DNA of 64,000 bases from Oscillospiraceae bacterium (GTDB lineage: Bacteria > Bacillota > Clostridia > Oscillospirales > Ruminococcaceae). Below, piece by piece: positions 40,243 through 49,250 of this stretch. How positions within the stretch are numbered: position 1 is the stretch's first letter; every line of letters starts with the position of its first letter. Position numbers and translations under genes: made by a program. The stretch is taken from NCBI GenBank assembly GCA_015067175.1, contig SVMX01000010.1, positions 1-64,000 of the forward strand, read 5' to 3'. The notes under the pieces are model-generated. The model ran no database searches. It was not told the origin of the DNA and saw only the letters and a list, made by a program, of their open reading frames with translations.

Positions 40243-43200
40243 GTGGCATTTGAAGAGCTTACACCCGAACTGAAAGAAGAGCTGTATCAAAAATACAGAG
40301 ATATGCTTTCTCAAAAAGAGGACAGATTTGAGAAAAAGCTGTCCGAGGAGCAGAAAAAAATACTTAAAGATTTCCGCTACGGCAACACATGGAACTACAA
40401 AGGCAACGGTCTTAAAGAAAACGTTGCCGATATGCTGCGCACAAAGTACAAAAAGCCCTCGGATATGTTCAAAAACGAGTTCCTTTGGCTCGTCGAGGAA
40501 TGGGTGCTTCCGCGCTTCAGGGAGCATTTCTACTGGGCTGTGGACAACTGCATAAAATGGCAGCTTTCAATGACCTACTACAGACGCAGCTACCGCACTG
40601 ATACCTATGCGCTTTACGCGGAATATATCGACTCAATACTCCGCTCGTTCCATGCGAACATGTGCATGGAACACACAGTTGAGGAGCTTCTGCTAAACAA
40701 GATATCCGATATGGAATACTGCTACGCCGAGCGCGTTCTTTACGATGATGTAGCGCTGAACGAATACGCCATCGCATACGAGCTTGACAATGGCAACAAG
40801 GCAGTTGAACAGGCGCTGACCGATATCCTTATGGGAGAGGACGCACCCGCGCTCAAACGCACGCATATCAGAGGAATAATCTTCAGCCGCAACGCCGAGA
40901 TGCACAAGCTTCTGGGCAAGCTGCTGCTTGCGGCAAGACTGCAGGAGGGTCTGAGGCAGGCTATCTGCGAAAGCGCTGACGCAGGCACAATAGAAGCGCT
41001 TACCGAGATAATTCGCGTTATCTGCGAAAACGACCTTATCAGATTCTCCGCTGTAAAGCGCGCTGTCGGCACATGGACAGGTCTTATGGCTGTGGACAGC
41101 TCTGACCTCGACCGTATCAGCGGCAAGACCATGCGCCTTATTGAAGAATGTATTTCTGACAAGGCAAAGGCGGAGGAATACATCTTCTCCGAGGATTGTA
41201 TGCAGATTTACATAGGTCTTTGGGCAGTCGGCGTGAAAGAGCTTGCAGACTCCGCGCAGTATATTGATAAAATATCCGAAAACGGAAGCAAGCACCAGAT
41301 ACTCGCGGCAGGATATTATCTGCGATCGACCGAGCATAAAACGCTTATGAACAACAACGCAAAGCGTGTGCTGAATGCTCATTTACAGGAGCTTGACATT
41401 GTCGCAGTATATCTGCCGCTGTTCATGCCCGAAACAGACCGTATCATTCGCAGCGACAACTATGAGCAGACCTTACGTCTTTATTTCAAAGACGATAACG
41501 CCGCAGAATACTACGACCTGCTGAATGAGCTTCTCAACAGCGTAACGAAAAAGCACCTTGAATTTTCTCCGTGCATCTTCCCTTGGTATGCCGCTATACT
41601 TAAAAGGTCGGATATCATCATGCGTATGTCACTGCTTGCGGCGGCGCTGAATGACGAGGAAAAGACTGACTTCTGCTGCACTCTCTTAAAGGATATAGAT
41701 TGCACCTACGGCGAGAGGGGCAGAGTTCTGAAAATGCTGCTGAAATGCCCGAAGAACGACCATCAACGGAGAGCACTTTTCCAGTGCTTATCCGACAGAG
41801 ACAGCGACACAGCAAACGCCGCATACAAGATCATCTCGGAGGGGCTTATCGCTGTCCACGCCGAAAACTATCTCCAGATGGAGGAAATGCTGAAATACAA
41901 GTCCGCCGCGATACGCTCAAACCTGCTCAATCTTATGTACAAGCAGTGTGACGAGGGACTGCTTTGCTCGGTGCAAAGACTTATCTCCGACAAAAAAGAG
42001 GAAAAGCGCACCGCCGCCCTTGACATCATCATGACGCTGAAAAAGGACGAGAGCAGACAAAAGCTTTTCTCAGATTGCCGCTCGCTCGCTGAGAATATAT
42101 CCTCCCCTACTGCAAAGGAAAGGATACTTCTTGAAAGCATTCTCGGAAAGACAGAGGATATAGAGCAGAAGCAGGAGCTTTTCACCGATGAGGACAAGTA
42201 TATTCCCTCGACTGATAACGCTGAATTTACACAAAAATGTGTTGAGGTGTTCATGCGGTATTTCCCCGAGTCAAAGCTTGACAAGCTGCTTTGTGGTGAA
42301 AAATCCGCGCTTAACGGCATTATCGGTGCGGCTAAGAAATTACTGTCGGGCAAAGAAAACAAAATCGCTCAGGCTGTAGCTGACCTTAAAGCTCTTGACG
42401 CGCTCGTTGAGCAGCACGCGGAGAAAGAATACATAGGTATAAACGGCGAGCCTGTGCTTCTCGGAAACGACAGACATTTCAGCGAAAAATACACTGATGA
42501 GAGCGGTAAGTCACGATACCGCACTCCCCTGCAGCAGATATGGGACGACTGGTATAACGAGAATATCAGCTCCCCCGAGCGGCTTTGGAGAATGATACAA
42601 TTGACGTATTCAAACCCATACAACGGTCAGAAGCTTCCGTGGGACAAATACACCGCTGAAGTGTTCGGCGAGGGCTATGAGAGCACGGTCATGCTGAAAT
42701 ACAGGGGGCAGTGCGTCAGCATAGTCAATCATCTGATGTACAAATACAACATAAAGCAGGATATGATATACCTCGGCGGCGCGATTTATCTATGGTATAT
42801 CAAATGCTTGCCCGAAAGCGATGTCAGGATACAGCCTGCAAAGGTGACAACGGGAGGATATTCGTATACCCCCTCCCCTATGCTGATGAGCGAAAATGCA
42901 AAAATAAGCATCATTGCGTCTAATGCTGTGCTTGAAAACGACGAGCATTTCGACGAGCTGTTTCCGCTCATCGTTGCTGCAGGAGAAAAAACCTACCGCA
43001 ACACGCAGGAAAAAAACCGCTATATGCCCTACTATATCGGCTCGATGTGTGATCGACCCTACAGATTTATGCGTGCCGACCCTTGTGCATATCTCGTTGC
43101 GGCACACAGAGGACTTATCTCACGCAAAACGCTGCTGCATACGCTGTTTCAGGAGAATATGCTGACATATTCGCTCAGTCAGCTGTCATTCCTTATCACT

Positions 43201-45441
43201 GCAGTACGCGACAGCGACAGAGATGTATCAAACCGCAGAAACGGCGCTTATCGCAGAATTAACGGCACCGACAGGCTGAAAAAGCTGTTAGGCAGCCCCG
43301 AAAACTATGATGAGGAATACAAGCGCTTCTGCGAGCTTATCACGGATATGTATGAGACCGTTGTCGGCGAGGTGCTTTCCGTGGAGCTTGGACGCGGTGA
43401 TTCACCAACGAAATATTCAGCTGTTATCCCTAAGATAGAGCGTATCTACGGCGCTAAATACTTCACGAAGATACTCGCCGCACTCGGAAAAGACACCCTT
43501 GACCGCTCCACATATTTCTACGGAGATAAGGCTCTTTCAAAGAAGAGCTGTCTTTCAATGCTGCTTGCGGTGTGTATACCCTTTGGCACTGAAAGCGCAG
43601 AAGAACTGGGCGAGCTGCTGAAAGCTGCTGATATCTCCGACAAAAGGCTGGTTGAAGCGGCGCTCTACTCGCCCGAATGGCTGGGACTTGCAGAGGAGCT
43701 TCTCGGCTGGGAGGGCTTCCAGTCTGCCTGCTATTACTTCATGGCGCACATGAACGAACGATTTGACAACCGCCGCGCCGCCATGATAGCAAAATACACT
43801 CCGCTCTCACCCGGACAGCTTTACAGAGGTGCTTTTGACATCAAGTGGTTCAGAAGCGCTTATGAGGCTATGGGCGAAAAGCGTTTTGACCTTATCTACA
43901 ACGCGGCAAAATATATCTCTGACGGAACAAAGCACTCCCGCGCAAGAAAATACGCTGACGCGGTGCTGGGCAAGATAGCTTCCGCAGAGGCAGAGACAGC
44001 AATATCCGACAAGCGCAACAAGGACCTACTTATGGCCTATGCGCTTATTCCGCTGAAGAACGACAAAGAGCTTCGCGAAAGATATCTGTTCCTGCAAAAA
44101 TTCCTTAAAGAGAGCAAGAAATTCGGCGCACAGCGCATACAGAGCGAGAAGATAGCGGTCGAAACGGCGCTAGATAACCTCGCACTTAACGCGGGCTTCA
44201 CCGACACGATGCGCCTTACGCTGCGCATGGAGGGCAAGATTGCCGAGGACAACGCTGAGCTTTTTGAGGATAATATCATTGACGGAGTTTCACTGAAGCT
44301 TAGTGTAGACGAGTACGGCAAGTCAGAAATAATCTGCGCTAAAGACGGTAAGGCTCTCAAATCAATTCCCGCAAAGCTGAAAAAACACGAATATGTGCTT
44401 CGGCTGACGGCTATGAAAAAGCAGCTCACCGAACAGTTCCGCCGTACAAAAATAATGCTGGAGCAGGCGATGGAGGATAGCACGGAATTTACCGCGGAGG
44501 AGCTTTCGCTGCTTGCGGAAAGTCCCGTTGCAGCCGCACTTTTGAACAAGCTGGTGTTCCGCTCGGGCGAGGCGCTCGGATTTTTACAGGGAATGCAGCT
44601 CGTTTCCTGCGATGGCAGCATAGCAAAGCTCACCGCAAAGGATACGCTGATTGTTGCGCACCCCTACCACATTTATTCCGCAAAAAAATGGCCCGAATAT
44701 CAGCAGTATCTCTTTAAAAACAGCATAGTTCAGCCGTTCAAGCAGGTATTCAGAGAGCTGTATGTAAAGACCGAGGAGGAAGCGCTCATGCCGCGCAGCA
44801 TGCGCTACTCCGGCAATCAGATACAGCCTAACAAGGCTGCGGCTTGCTTAAAGACCCGCCGCTGGATAGCCGATGTGGAAAACGGAATGCAAAAGGTATT
44901 CTATAAGGACGATATAATCGCGACCATGTACGCAATGGCGGACTGGTTCTCCCCTGCTGATATTGAGGCTCCCACACTGGAATGGGTAGAGTTCTTCAAC
45001 AGAAACAACGGTATGCCGCTGGAAATCAGAAACGTGCCCGAAGTTATATTCTCCGAAGTAATGCGCGATGTTGACCTTGCAGTTAGCGTTGCCCACGCAG
45101 GCGGCGTTGACCCAGAGACCTCTCACTCCACTATTGAGATGCGTGCGGCTCTGCTTGAATTTACATTGCCGCTGTTCAAGCTCAATAATGTGCGTATTGA
45201 GGGTGCTCACGCACATATTGAGGGTAGCCGCGCAAGCTATACGGTACACCTCGGAAGCGGTGTTATCCACAAAAAAGGCGGCGCAATGATAGCAGTTTTG
45301 CCTGTTAACTCACAGCACAGAGGCAGATTGTTCCTGCCGTTTGCAGACGATGACCCCAAGACCGCGGAGATAATCACCAAGGTGCTGCTTTTCGCAGAGG
45401 ATAAAAAAATCAAAGATCCGTTCATTCTTGAACAGATCTGA
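40243..45441 (+). CDS. Giant DUF4132-family protein
   Basis: A 1732-residue cytoplasmic protein without signal peptide or membrane helix. The central part is mostly helical, with stretches like HEAT repeats (AVKRAVGTWTGLMAVDSSDL, ALFQCLSDRDSDTANAAYKI). The C-terminal about 300 residues match the DUF4132/MolR-like end: DWFSPADIEAPTLEWVEFF, MRDVDLAVSVAHAGGVDPE, GSGVIHKKGGAMIAVLPV and FADDDPKTAEIITKVLLFAEDKKIKDP. Function is not established; some relatives have been linked computationally to conflict or stress systems. The start is GTG (40243), 1 bp after the small partner gene, with GGAAGG about 10 bases upstream. Confidence 0.82.
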   Translation: MAFEELTPELKEELYQKYRDMLSQKEDRFEKKLSEEQKKILKDFRYGNTWNYKGNGLKENVADMLRTKYKKPSDMFKNEFLWLVEEWVLPRFREHFYWAVDNCIKWQLSMTYYRRSYRTDTYALYAEYIDSILRSFHANMCMEHTVEELLLNKISDMEYCYAERVLYDDVALNEYAIAYELDNGNKAVEQALTDILMGEDAPALKRTHIRGIIFSRNAEMHKLLGKLLLAARLQEGLRQAICESADAGTIEALTEIIRVICENDLIRFSAVKRAVGTWTGLMAVDSSDLDRISGKTMRLIEECISDKAKAEEYIFSEDCMQIYIGLWAVGVKELADSAQYIDKISENGSKHQILAAGYYLRSTEHKTLMNNNAKRVLNAHLQELDIVAVYLPLFMPETDRIIRSDNYEQTLRLYFKDDNAAEYYDLLNELLNSVTKKHLEFSPCIFPWYAAILKRSDIIMRMSLLAAALNDEEKTDFCCTLLKDIDCTYGERGRVLKMLLKCPKNDHQRRALFQCLSDRDSDTANAAYKIISEGLIAVHAENYLQMEEMLKYKSAAIRSNLLNLMYKQCDEGLLCSVQRLISDKKEEKRTAALDIIMTLKKDESRQKLFSDCRSLAENISSPTAKERILLESILGKTEDIEQKQELFTDEDKYIPSTDNAEFTQKCVEVFMRYFPESKLDKLLCGEKSALNGIIGAAKKLLSGKENKIAQAVADLKALDALVEQHAEKEYIGINGEPVLLGNDRHFSEKYTDESGKSRYRTPLQQIWDDWYNENISSPERLWRMIQLTYSNPYNGQKLPWDKYTAEVFGEGYESTVMLKYRGQCVSIVNHLMYKYNIKQDMIYLGGAIYLWYIKCLPESDVRIQPAKVTTGGYSYTPSPMLMSENAKISIIASNAVLENDEHFDELFPLIVAAGEKTYRNTQEKNRYMPYYIGSMCDRPYRFMRADPCAYLVAAHRGLISRKTLLHTLFQENMLTYSLSQLSFLITAVRDSDRDVSNRRNGAYRRINGTDRLKKLLGSPENYDEEYKRFCELITDMYETVVGEVLSVELGRGDSPTKYSAVIPKIERIYGAKYFTKILAALGKDTLDRSTYFYGDKALSKKSCLSMLLAVCIPFGTESAEELGELLKAADISDKRLVEAALYSPEWLGLAEELLGWEGFQSACYYFMAHMNERFDNRRAAMIAKYTPLSPGQLYRGAFDIKWFRSAYEAMGEKRFDLIYNAAKYISDGTKHSRARKYADAVLGKIASAEAETAISDKRNKDLLMAYALIPLKNDKELRERYLFLQKFLKESKKFGAQRIQSEKIAVETALDNLALNAGFTDTMRLTLRMEGKIAEDNAELFEDNIIDGVSLKLSVDEYGKSEIICAKDGKALKSIPAKLKKHEYVLRLTAMKKQLTEQFRRTKIMLEQAMEDSTEFTAEELSLLAESPVAAALLNKLVFRSGEALGFLQGMQLVSCDGSIAKLTAKDTLIVAHPYHIYSAKKWPEYQQYLFKNSIVQPFKQVFRELYVKTEEEALMPRSMRYSGNQIQPNKAAACLKTRRWIADVENGMQKVFYKDDIIATMYAMADWFSPADIEAPTLEWVEFFNRNNGMPLEIRNVPEVIFSEVMRDVDLAVSVAHAGGVDPETSHSTIEMRAALLEFTLPLFKLNNVRIEGAHAHIEGSRASYTVHLGSGVIHKKGGAMIAVLPVNSQHRGRLFLPFADDDPKTAEIITKVLLFAEDKKIKDPFILEQI

Positions 45442-45460
45442 GCACTGAATTAAGGTTATA

Positions 45461-45495
45461 AAAAACGGGAGCAGTGCACGCTTGCTCCCGTTTTT
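45461..45495. terminator. Bidirectional terminator, DUF4132 gene / D-LDH gene
   Basis: Perfect twelve-pair stem AAAAACGGGAGC / GCTCCCGTTTTT with an eleven-base loop and T-tracts on both strands. Confidence 0.92.
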
Positions 45496-45547
45496 CTTTA
45501 CACACTAAGCCGATACTGCTTTCTCCTCCGAGTTAATATTCCCTTTA

Positions 45548-46582
45548 TCAAAAGCACTTGCCGCCTTTGTAGTCCTCGGTATTGCCGCAGCGATAGCAAA
45601 GCTCGTTTGCGCATTGTTTTTTCTGCGCTATATCAACAATGTTGCGTACAGTTGTTTCAGCGATGTTTTCAAGCGCCTCCTCGGTAAGAAACGCCTGATG
45701 TGAAGATACTATGACATTCGGCATGGAAATTAGCCTTGCAAGCGTATCGTCTTCCATGATGTGACCCGAATAGTCCTCGAAGAAGAAATCGGATTCCTCC
45801 TCATATACATCAAGGCAGGCTGCGCCGACCTTGCGGGATTTTATGCCTGCGAGCAGAGCCTCGGCGTCCACAAGCGAGCCTCTCGATGTATTGAGGATAA
45901 CAACGCCCTGCTTGCATTTTGCAAGAGAATCCTCGTTGATGATATGGTAGGTGTCATCTGTAAGCGGACAATGCAGCGAGATGATATTGCTGTTTTCGAA
46001 AAGCTCGTCAAGACCGACATATCTTATCGTATCTCCGTTGTCGAGCCCCTCCGCAGGATACTTGTCATAAGCAAGCACTTTCATGCCAAAGCCGCGGCAG
46101 ATATCAATAAATACACGTCCGATCTTGCCTGTGCCGATTACTCCCACGGTTTTTCCGTGAAGATCAAAGCCTGTGAGACCTGAAAGGCTGAAATTGAAGT
46201 CCCTAGTCCTGATATATGATTTGTGGATACGTCTTACAGATGTCAGCAGCAGAGCCATTGTATGCTCCGCGACCGCGTATGGCGAATATGCGGGAACGCG
46301 CACAACGTGCAGCTTTCCGAAAGCGTGCTTCATATCCACGTTATTAAAGCCCGCGCAGCGAAGCGCAACGATATTCACACCCATCTCACGCAAGCTGTCA
46401 ATTACCTCTGCGTCGACGGTATCGTTAACAAAAACACATACTCCGTCAAAGCCTTTAGCAAGCTCCACTGTATCGGAATTAAGCTTTGTTTCAAAAAACT
46501 TAAATTCCACTCCGTTTTTGCTGCCGTATTTTTCGAAAAACGGTTTGTCGTAAGGCTTGGCATCAAAAAAAGCAAATCTCAT
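45548..46582 (-). CDS. ldhA: D-lactate dehydrogenase (2-hydroxyacid dehydrogenase)
   Basis: A 344-residue enzyme with the D-LDH pattern: IVALRCAGFNNVD (substrate Arg region), VPAYSPYAVAEHTMALLL, NAD-binding VGVIGTGKIGRVFIDICRGFG, catalytic Arg in LNTSRGSLVDAEAL, Glu in YEEES and His in VIVSSHQAFLTEEAL. It reduces pyruvate to D-lactate with NADH in fermentation. The last 20 residues add four cysteines (CANELCYRCG...KCF), unusual for the family. GGAGG precedes the ATG. No convincing promoter was found in the 173-bp gap upstream. Confidence 0.93.
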   Translation of the reverse strand: MRFAFFDAKPYDKPFFEKYGSKNGVEFKFFETKLNSDTVELAKGFDGVCVFVNDTVDAEVIDSLREMGVNIVALRCAGFNNVDMKHAFGKLHVVRVPAYSPYAVAEHTMALLLTSVRRIHKSYIRTRDFNFSLSGLTGFDLHGKTVGVIGTGKIGRVFIDICRGFGMKVLAYDKYPAEGLDNGDTIRYVGLDELFENSNIISLHCPLTDDTYHIINEDSLAKCKQGVVILNTSRGSLVDAEALLAGIKSRKVGAACLDVYEEESDFFFEDYSGHIMEDDTLARLISMPNVIVSSHQAFLTEEALENIAETTVRNIVDIAQKKQCANELCYRCGNTEDYKGGKCF

Positions 46583-46755
46583 AGTCTTTACCTCCTTGAG
46601 TTTATATCTATATTATGATAATATTTTTTGAAATATATGTTGAAAGCTCAACAATATGCATTATGATAAACGCAACGCTCTTTCAAAGTTCTATTTTGAA
46701 TATTGCTGCAAATTTCTTTACATTCCAAAAAACTTTTGTAATTGATAAACTTGAA

Positions 46756-47757
46756 TTATACCGTAGTTTTATAGAATATCAGCGTGAACTGTGAGCCGTG
46801 AGGCTCAACGCCCTTTGCCTTGATAATGCCGCCCTGCGCTGTTATGATCTGCCGAGAAAAAGCAAGTCCTATGCCATAACCCTGATGTAAAACATTATCA
46901 GCTTTGTAAAATCTCTCGAAAATGTGCGGCAAATCCTTATCGCTTATTCCGCTGCCGTTGTCGCTGATGTTTATTGTAACCGCAACAGGACTTTCTTTAG
47001 CTTTTATTTCTATAGTGCCGGAGTTTTCTGTATGCTCTATACAGTTCTTTATAATATTGCGCAGTGCCTCAACTGTCCAGTTTTTATCGCAGAAAATCTT
47101 ATCTGCTTCTGTTTCTGTCTTTATTTCAACGCCTCTTATTTCAGCCATTATATCTAATGATGATACAGCAGTGCTGATAAGCGAACGGCATGGAATATCT
47201 TCCTTATGTAATTCCACTGCCCCTGCGTCAAACGAGGACATTTTAAGCAGCGTTTCAATAAGCCACTCTGTTCTTGACAGGATATCAGAAAGCTTCCGTA
47301 GGTTTGTTATACGATCCCTGTCACTAAGCTCCTTTGTCCTGAGAACAGTCAGGATAAGCGACATTGAGGTAAGCGGAGTTTTAAGCTGATGAGATATATC
47401 CGCAAGCACGTCTTTCAGATACTCTCGCTCTGCTTTAAGTGCAGTGTTCTGCTCCCTTATTCTCTTTGTCATCTTGTGTATCTCACTTTTGAGTATGCTT
47501 ATCTCACCCTCATCGCAGCTTGAAAAGGAAACGCTGTCATCACCGCCCAGCACCCTATCAATATCATCACATAACACCGCAAGCTTTCTGTAGCGCTTTT
47601 TATGAAAAGCAATATGAACAATGATAACTGCTACACCCATAACAAGCGCCGCAACGCCTGCAATAATATTCAAGCAAAAACACAGAGCGGAAAACAGCGC
47701 GACAATCACTGATTCAATAATAAGCTCATTCTTTATTTCGGGATTTCTGAACAGCAT
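46756..47757 (-). CDS. Bce-like intramembrane-sensing histidine kinase
   Basis: A 333-residue kinase. Two adjacent membrane helices (about 12-31 and 34-51) are joined by only a few outside residues, the layout of intramembrane-sensing kinases such as BceS. The kinase core has VLADISHQLKTPLTSMSLIL (His123), NIIKNCIEHTENSG and YGIGLAFSRQII. Such kinases do not sense drugs directly but read the activity of a partner ABC transporter; one is encoded divergently just upstream of the regulator. Its ATG overlaps the regulator stop by 1 bp (TAATG). Confidence 0.92.
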   Translation of the reverse strand: MLFRNPEIKNELIIESVIVALFSALCFCLNIIAGVAALVMGVAVIIVHIAFHKKRYRKLAVLCDDIDRVLGGDDSVSFSSCDEGEISILKSEIHKMTKRIREQNTALKAEREYLKDVLADISHQLKTPLTSMSLILTVLRTKELSDRDRITNLRKLSDILSRTEWLIETLLKMSSFDAGAVELHKEDIPCRSLISTAVSSLDIMAEIRGVEIKTETEADKIFCDKNWTVEALRNIIKNCIEHTENSGTIEIKAKESPVAVTINISDNGSGISDKDLPHIFERFYKADNVLHQGYGIGLAFSRQIITAQGGIIKAKGVEPHGSQFTLIFYKTTV

Positions 47758-48428
47758 TATTGCTCCTCCGCCTTGTAACCCAGACCACGCACTGTCTTTA
47801 TCAGCAACGGGTTCTGAGGGTCGTCCTCTATCTTTTCACGCAGACGCTTTATGTATACGGTAAGCGTGTTATCATTGACAAACTCTCCTCCGACTGTCCA
47901 AAGCTCATCAATAAGCTTATCCCTGGAAAAAAGGACACCCTTATTTGACGCAAACAACAGTAATAACCTGTATTCAAGCGCCGAAAGAAATATCTCCTCG
48001 CCCGCCTTGAACACAGCGCCCTTTGCTGTGTCAATGCGGATATTCCCAAGTGAAAGCTCCTGTCTGTCTGTGCGCTTTCTTCTTATCACGCTTTTTATGC
48101 GCGCCGCAAGCTCACGCGGACGAAACGGCTTTGTGATATAATCATCTGCGCCAAGCTCAAGCCCTGCAACAGTAGACGCTTCGTCACCCGAGGCGGTCAA
48201 AAATACTATCGGCACATCTGACATTCCTCTTATATGTGCGCATATAGAAAATCCGTTGCCGTCACCCAGAGAAATATCAAGCAGTATGCAGTCGAAATTC
48301 ATTTCAGAAATATAGGAATAAGCTTCCCGCTGACCATTCGCGCCACAGACATTATAACCCTCGGCTTTTAGAAATTCCGTCAGACTGCTGCGAAGCTCTT
48401 TGTCGTCTTCGACCAAAAGAATGTTCAT
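47757..48428 (-). CDS. OmpR-family response regulator, Bce-like
   Basis: A 223-residue regulator: receiver domain (ILLVEDDKELRSSL, phospho-Asp in CILLDISLGDGNGF, Lys in YITKPFRPRELAARI) and a winged-helix domain (LFSRDKLIDELW, NTLTVYIKRLREKIEDDP). It pairs with the overlapping intramembrane-sensing kinase. ATG 48428 has GGTGAG upstream; an earlier start at 48488 would cross the predicted operator. Its probable target is the inverted repeat before the divergent ABC transporter genes. Confidence 0.93.
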   Translation of the reverse strand: MNILLVEDDKELRSSLTEFLKAEGYNVCGANGQREAYSYISEMNFDCILLDISLGDGNGFSICAHIRGMSDVPIVFLTASGDEASTVAGLELGADDYITKPFRPRELAARIKSVIRRKRTDRQELSLGNIRIDTAKGAVFKAGEEIFLSALEYRLLLLFASNKGVLFSRDKLIDELWTVGGEFVNDNTLTVYIKRLREKIEDDPQNPLLIKTVRGLGYKAEEQ

Positions 48429-48482
48429 TGTTTTCTCACCCAATATAAATATAACACAATCCGAGCAAACTTTCAAGGAATG

Positions 48483-48496
48483 TGACAAAATTGTAA
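48483..48496. promoter_or_regulatory. Candidate response-regulator operator (TNACA-N4-TGTAA)
   Basis: TGACA-AAAT-TGTAA lies between the divergent regulator and ABC transporter genes. It matches the inverted repeat described for BceR-type regulators, and sits 34 bp upstream of the transporter -10. Confidence 0.72.
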
Positions 48497-48529
48497 CTAT
48501 AAATTCACGTCAAAGTAATAAAGCTGTGC

Positions 48530-48535
48530 TATACT
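48530..48535 (+). promoter_or_regulatory. -10 of the ABC transporter promoter
   Basis: TATACT, 34 bp before the ATPase start. The matching -35 position (ACGTCA) is poor, as expected for an activator-dependent promoter. Confidence 0.6.
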
Positions 48536-48569
48536 TATAGCATAATAAAACACGAAAGGACATTCCGAT

Positions 48570-49250
48570 ATGGATATACTCAAAACAGAAGATCTCACAA
48601 AGATCTACGGAAAAGGCGAAAACGAGGTAAGGGCGCTTAACGGGATTTCCCTCACCGTACCCGAGGGACAGATGACGGCGATAATAGGCCCCAGCGGCTC
48701 GGGAAAGTCCACGCTCCTGCACCTTATCGGCGGCGTTGACCGTCCGACAGCGGGCAAGGTTTTTGTAAACGGCGAGGATGTTTACAAGCAGAGCGACAAG
48801 CATCTTGCCGTGTTCAGAAGACGGCACGTGGGACTTATATATCAGTTCTACAACCTGATACCGATACTCTCTGTAAGAGATAATATCACATTACCGATGC
48901 AGATGGACGGACGTAAGCCCGACGAGAAAAAACTGATGATGCTTTCGGAAAAGCTTGGCATAGCTGGTCGCCTTAATGCCCTCCCGTCGCAGCTTTCGGG
49001 CGGACAACAACAGCGAGTTTCCATCTGCCGAGCTTTGTTTTCAAATCCGTCTATTCTGCTTGCCGACGAGCCAACAGGTAACCTCGACAGCAAAAACAGC
49101 CGCGAGATAATCGAGCTTTTGAGGGCGTCTAACAAGGAATTCAGACAAACGATGCTTATCATCACCCACGATGAGGATATTGCGCTTCAGTGCGACCGTA
49201 TCATTGCGATAGAGGACGGACAAATAATCCGTGACGAGGTGGTAAAATGA
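48570..49250 (+). CDS. ABC transporter ATP-binding protein, Bce/MacB type
   Basis: A 226-residue ATPase: Walker A GPSGSGKST, LSGGQQQRVSICRAL signature, Walker B ILLADEPTGNLDS and H-loop ITHDEDI. It is the nucleotide-binding half of an exporter whose permease gene overlaps its stop (ATGA). AAAGGACATTCCGAT precedes the ATG. It lies divergent from a Bce-like two-component system with a candidate operator between them, so it is likely induced by a cell-envelope-active compound such as a peptide antibiotic. Confidence 0.93.
   Translation: MDILKTEDLTKIYGKGENEVRALNGISLTVPEGQMTAIIGPSGSGKSTLLHLIGGVDRPTAGKVFVNGEDVYKQSDKHLAVFRRRHVGLIYQFYNLIPILSVRDNITLPMQMDGRKPDEKKLMMLSEKLGIAGRLNALPSQLSGGQQQRVSICRALFSNPSILLADEPTGNLDSKNSREIIELLRASNKEFRQTMLIITHDEDIALQCDRIIAIEDGQIIRDEVVK

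Noticed and set aside
40693..41382. Minus-strand frame of 229 codons inside the DUF4132 gene
   Set aside because: Antisense shadow; the plus-strand frame runs 1732 codons with a promoter, partner gene and terminator.
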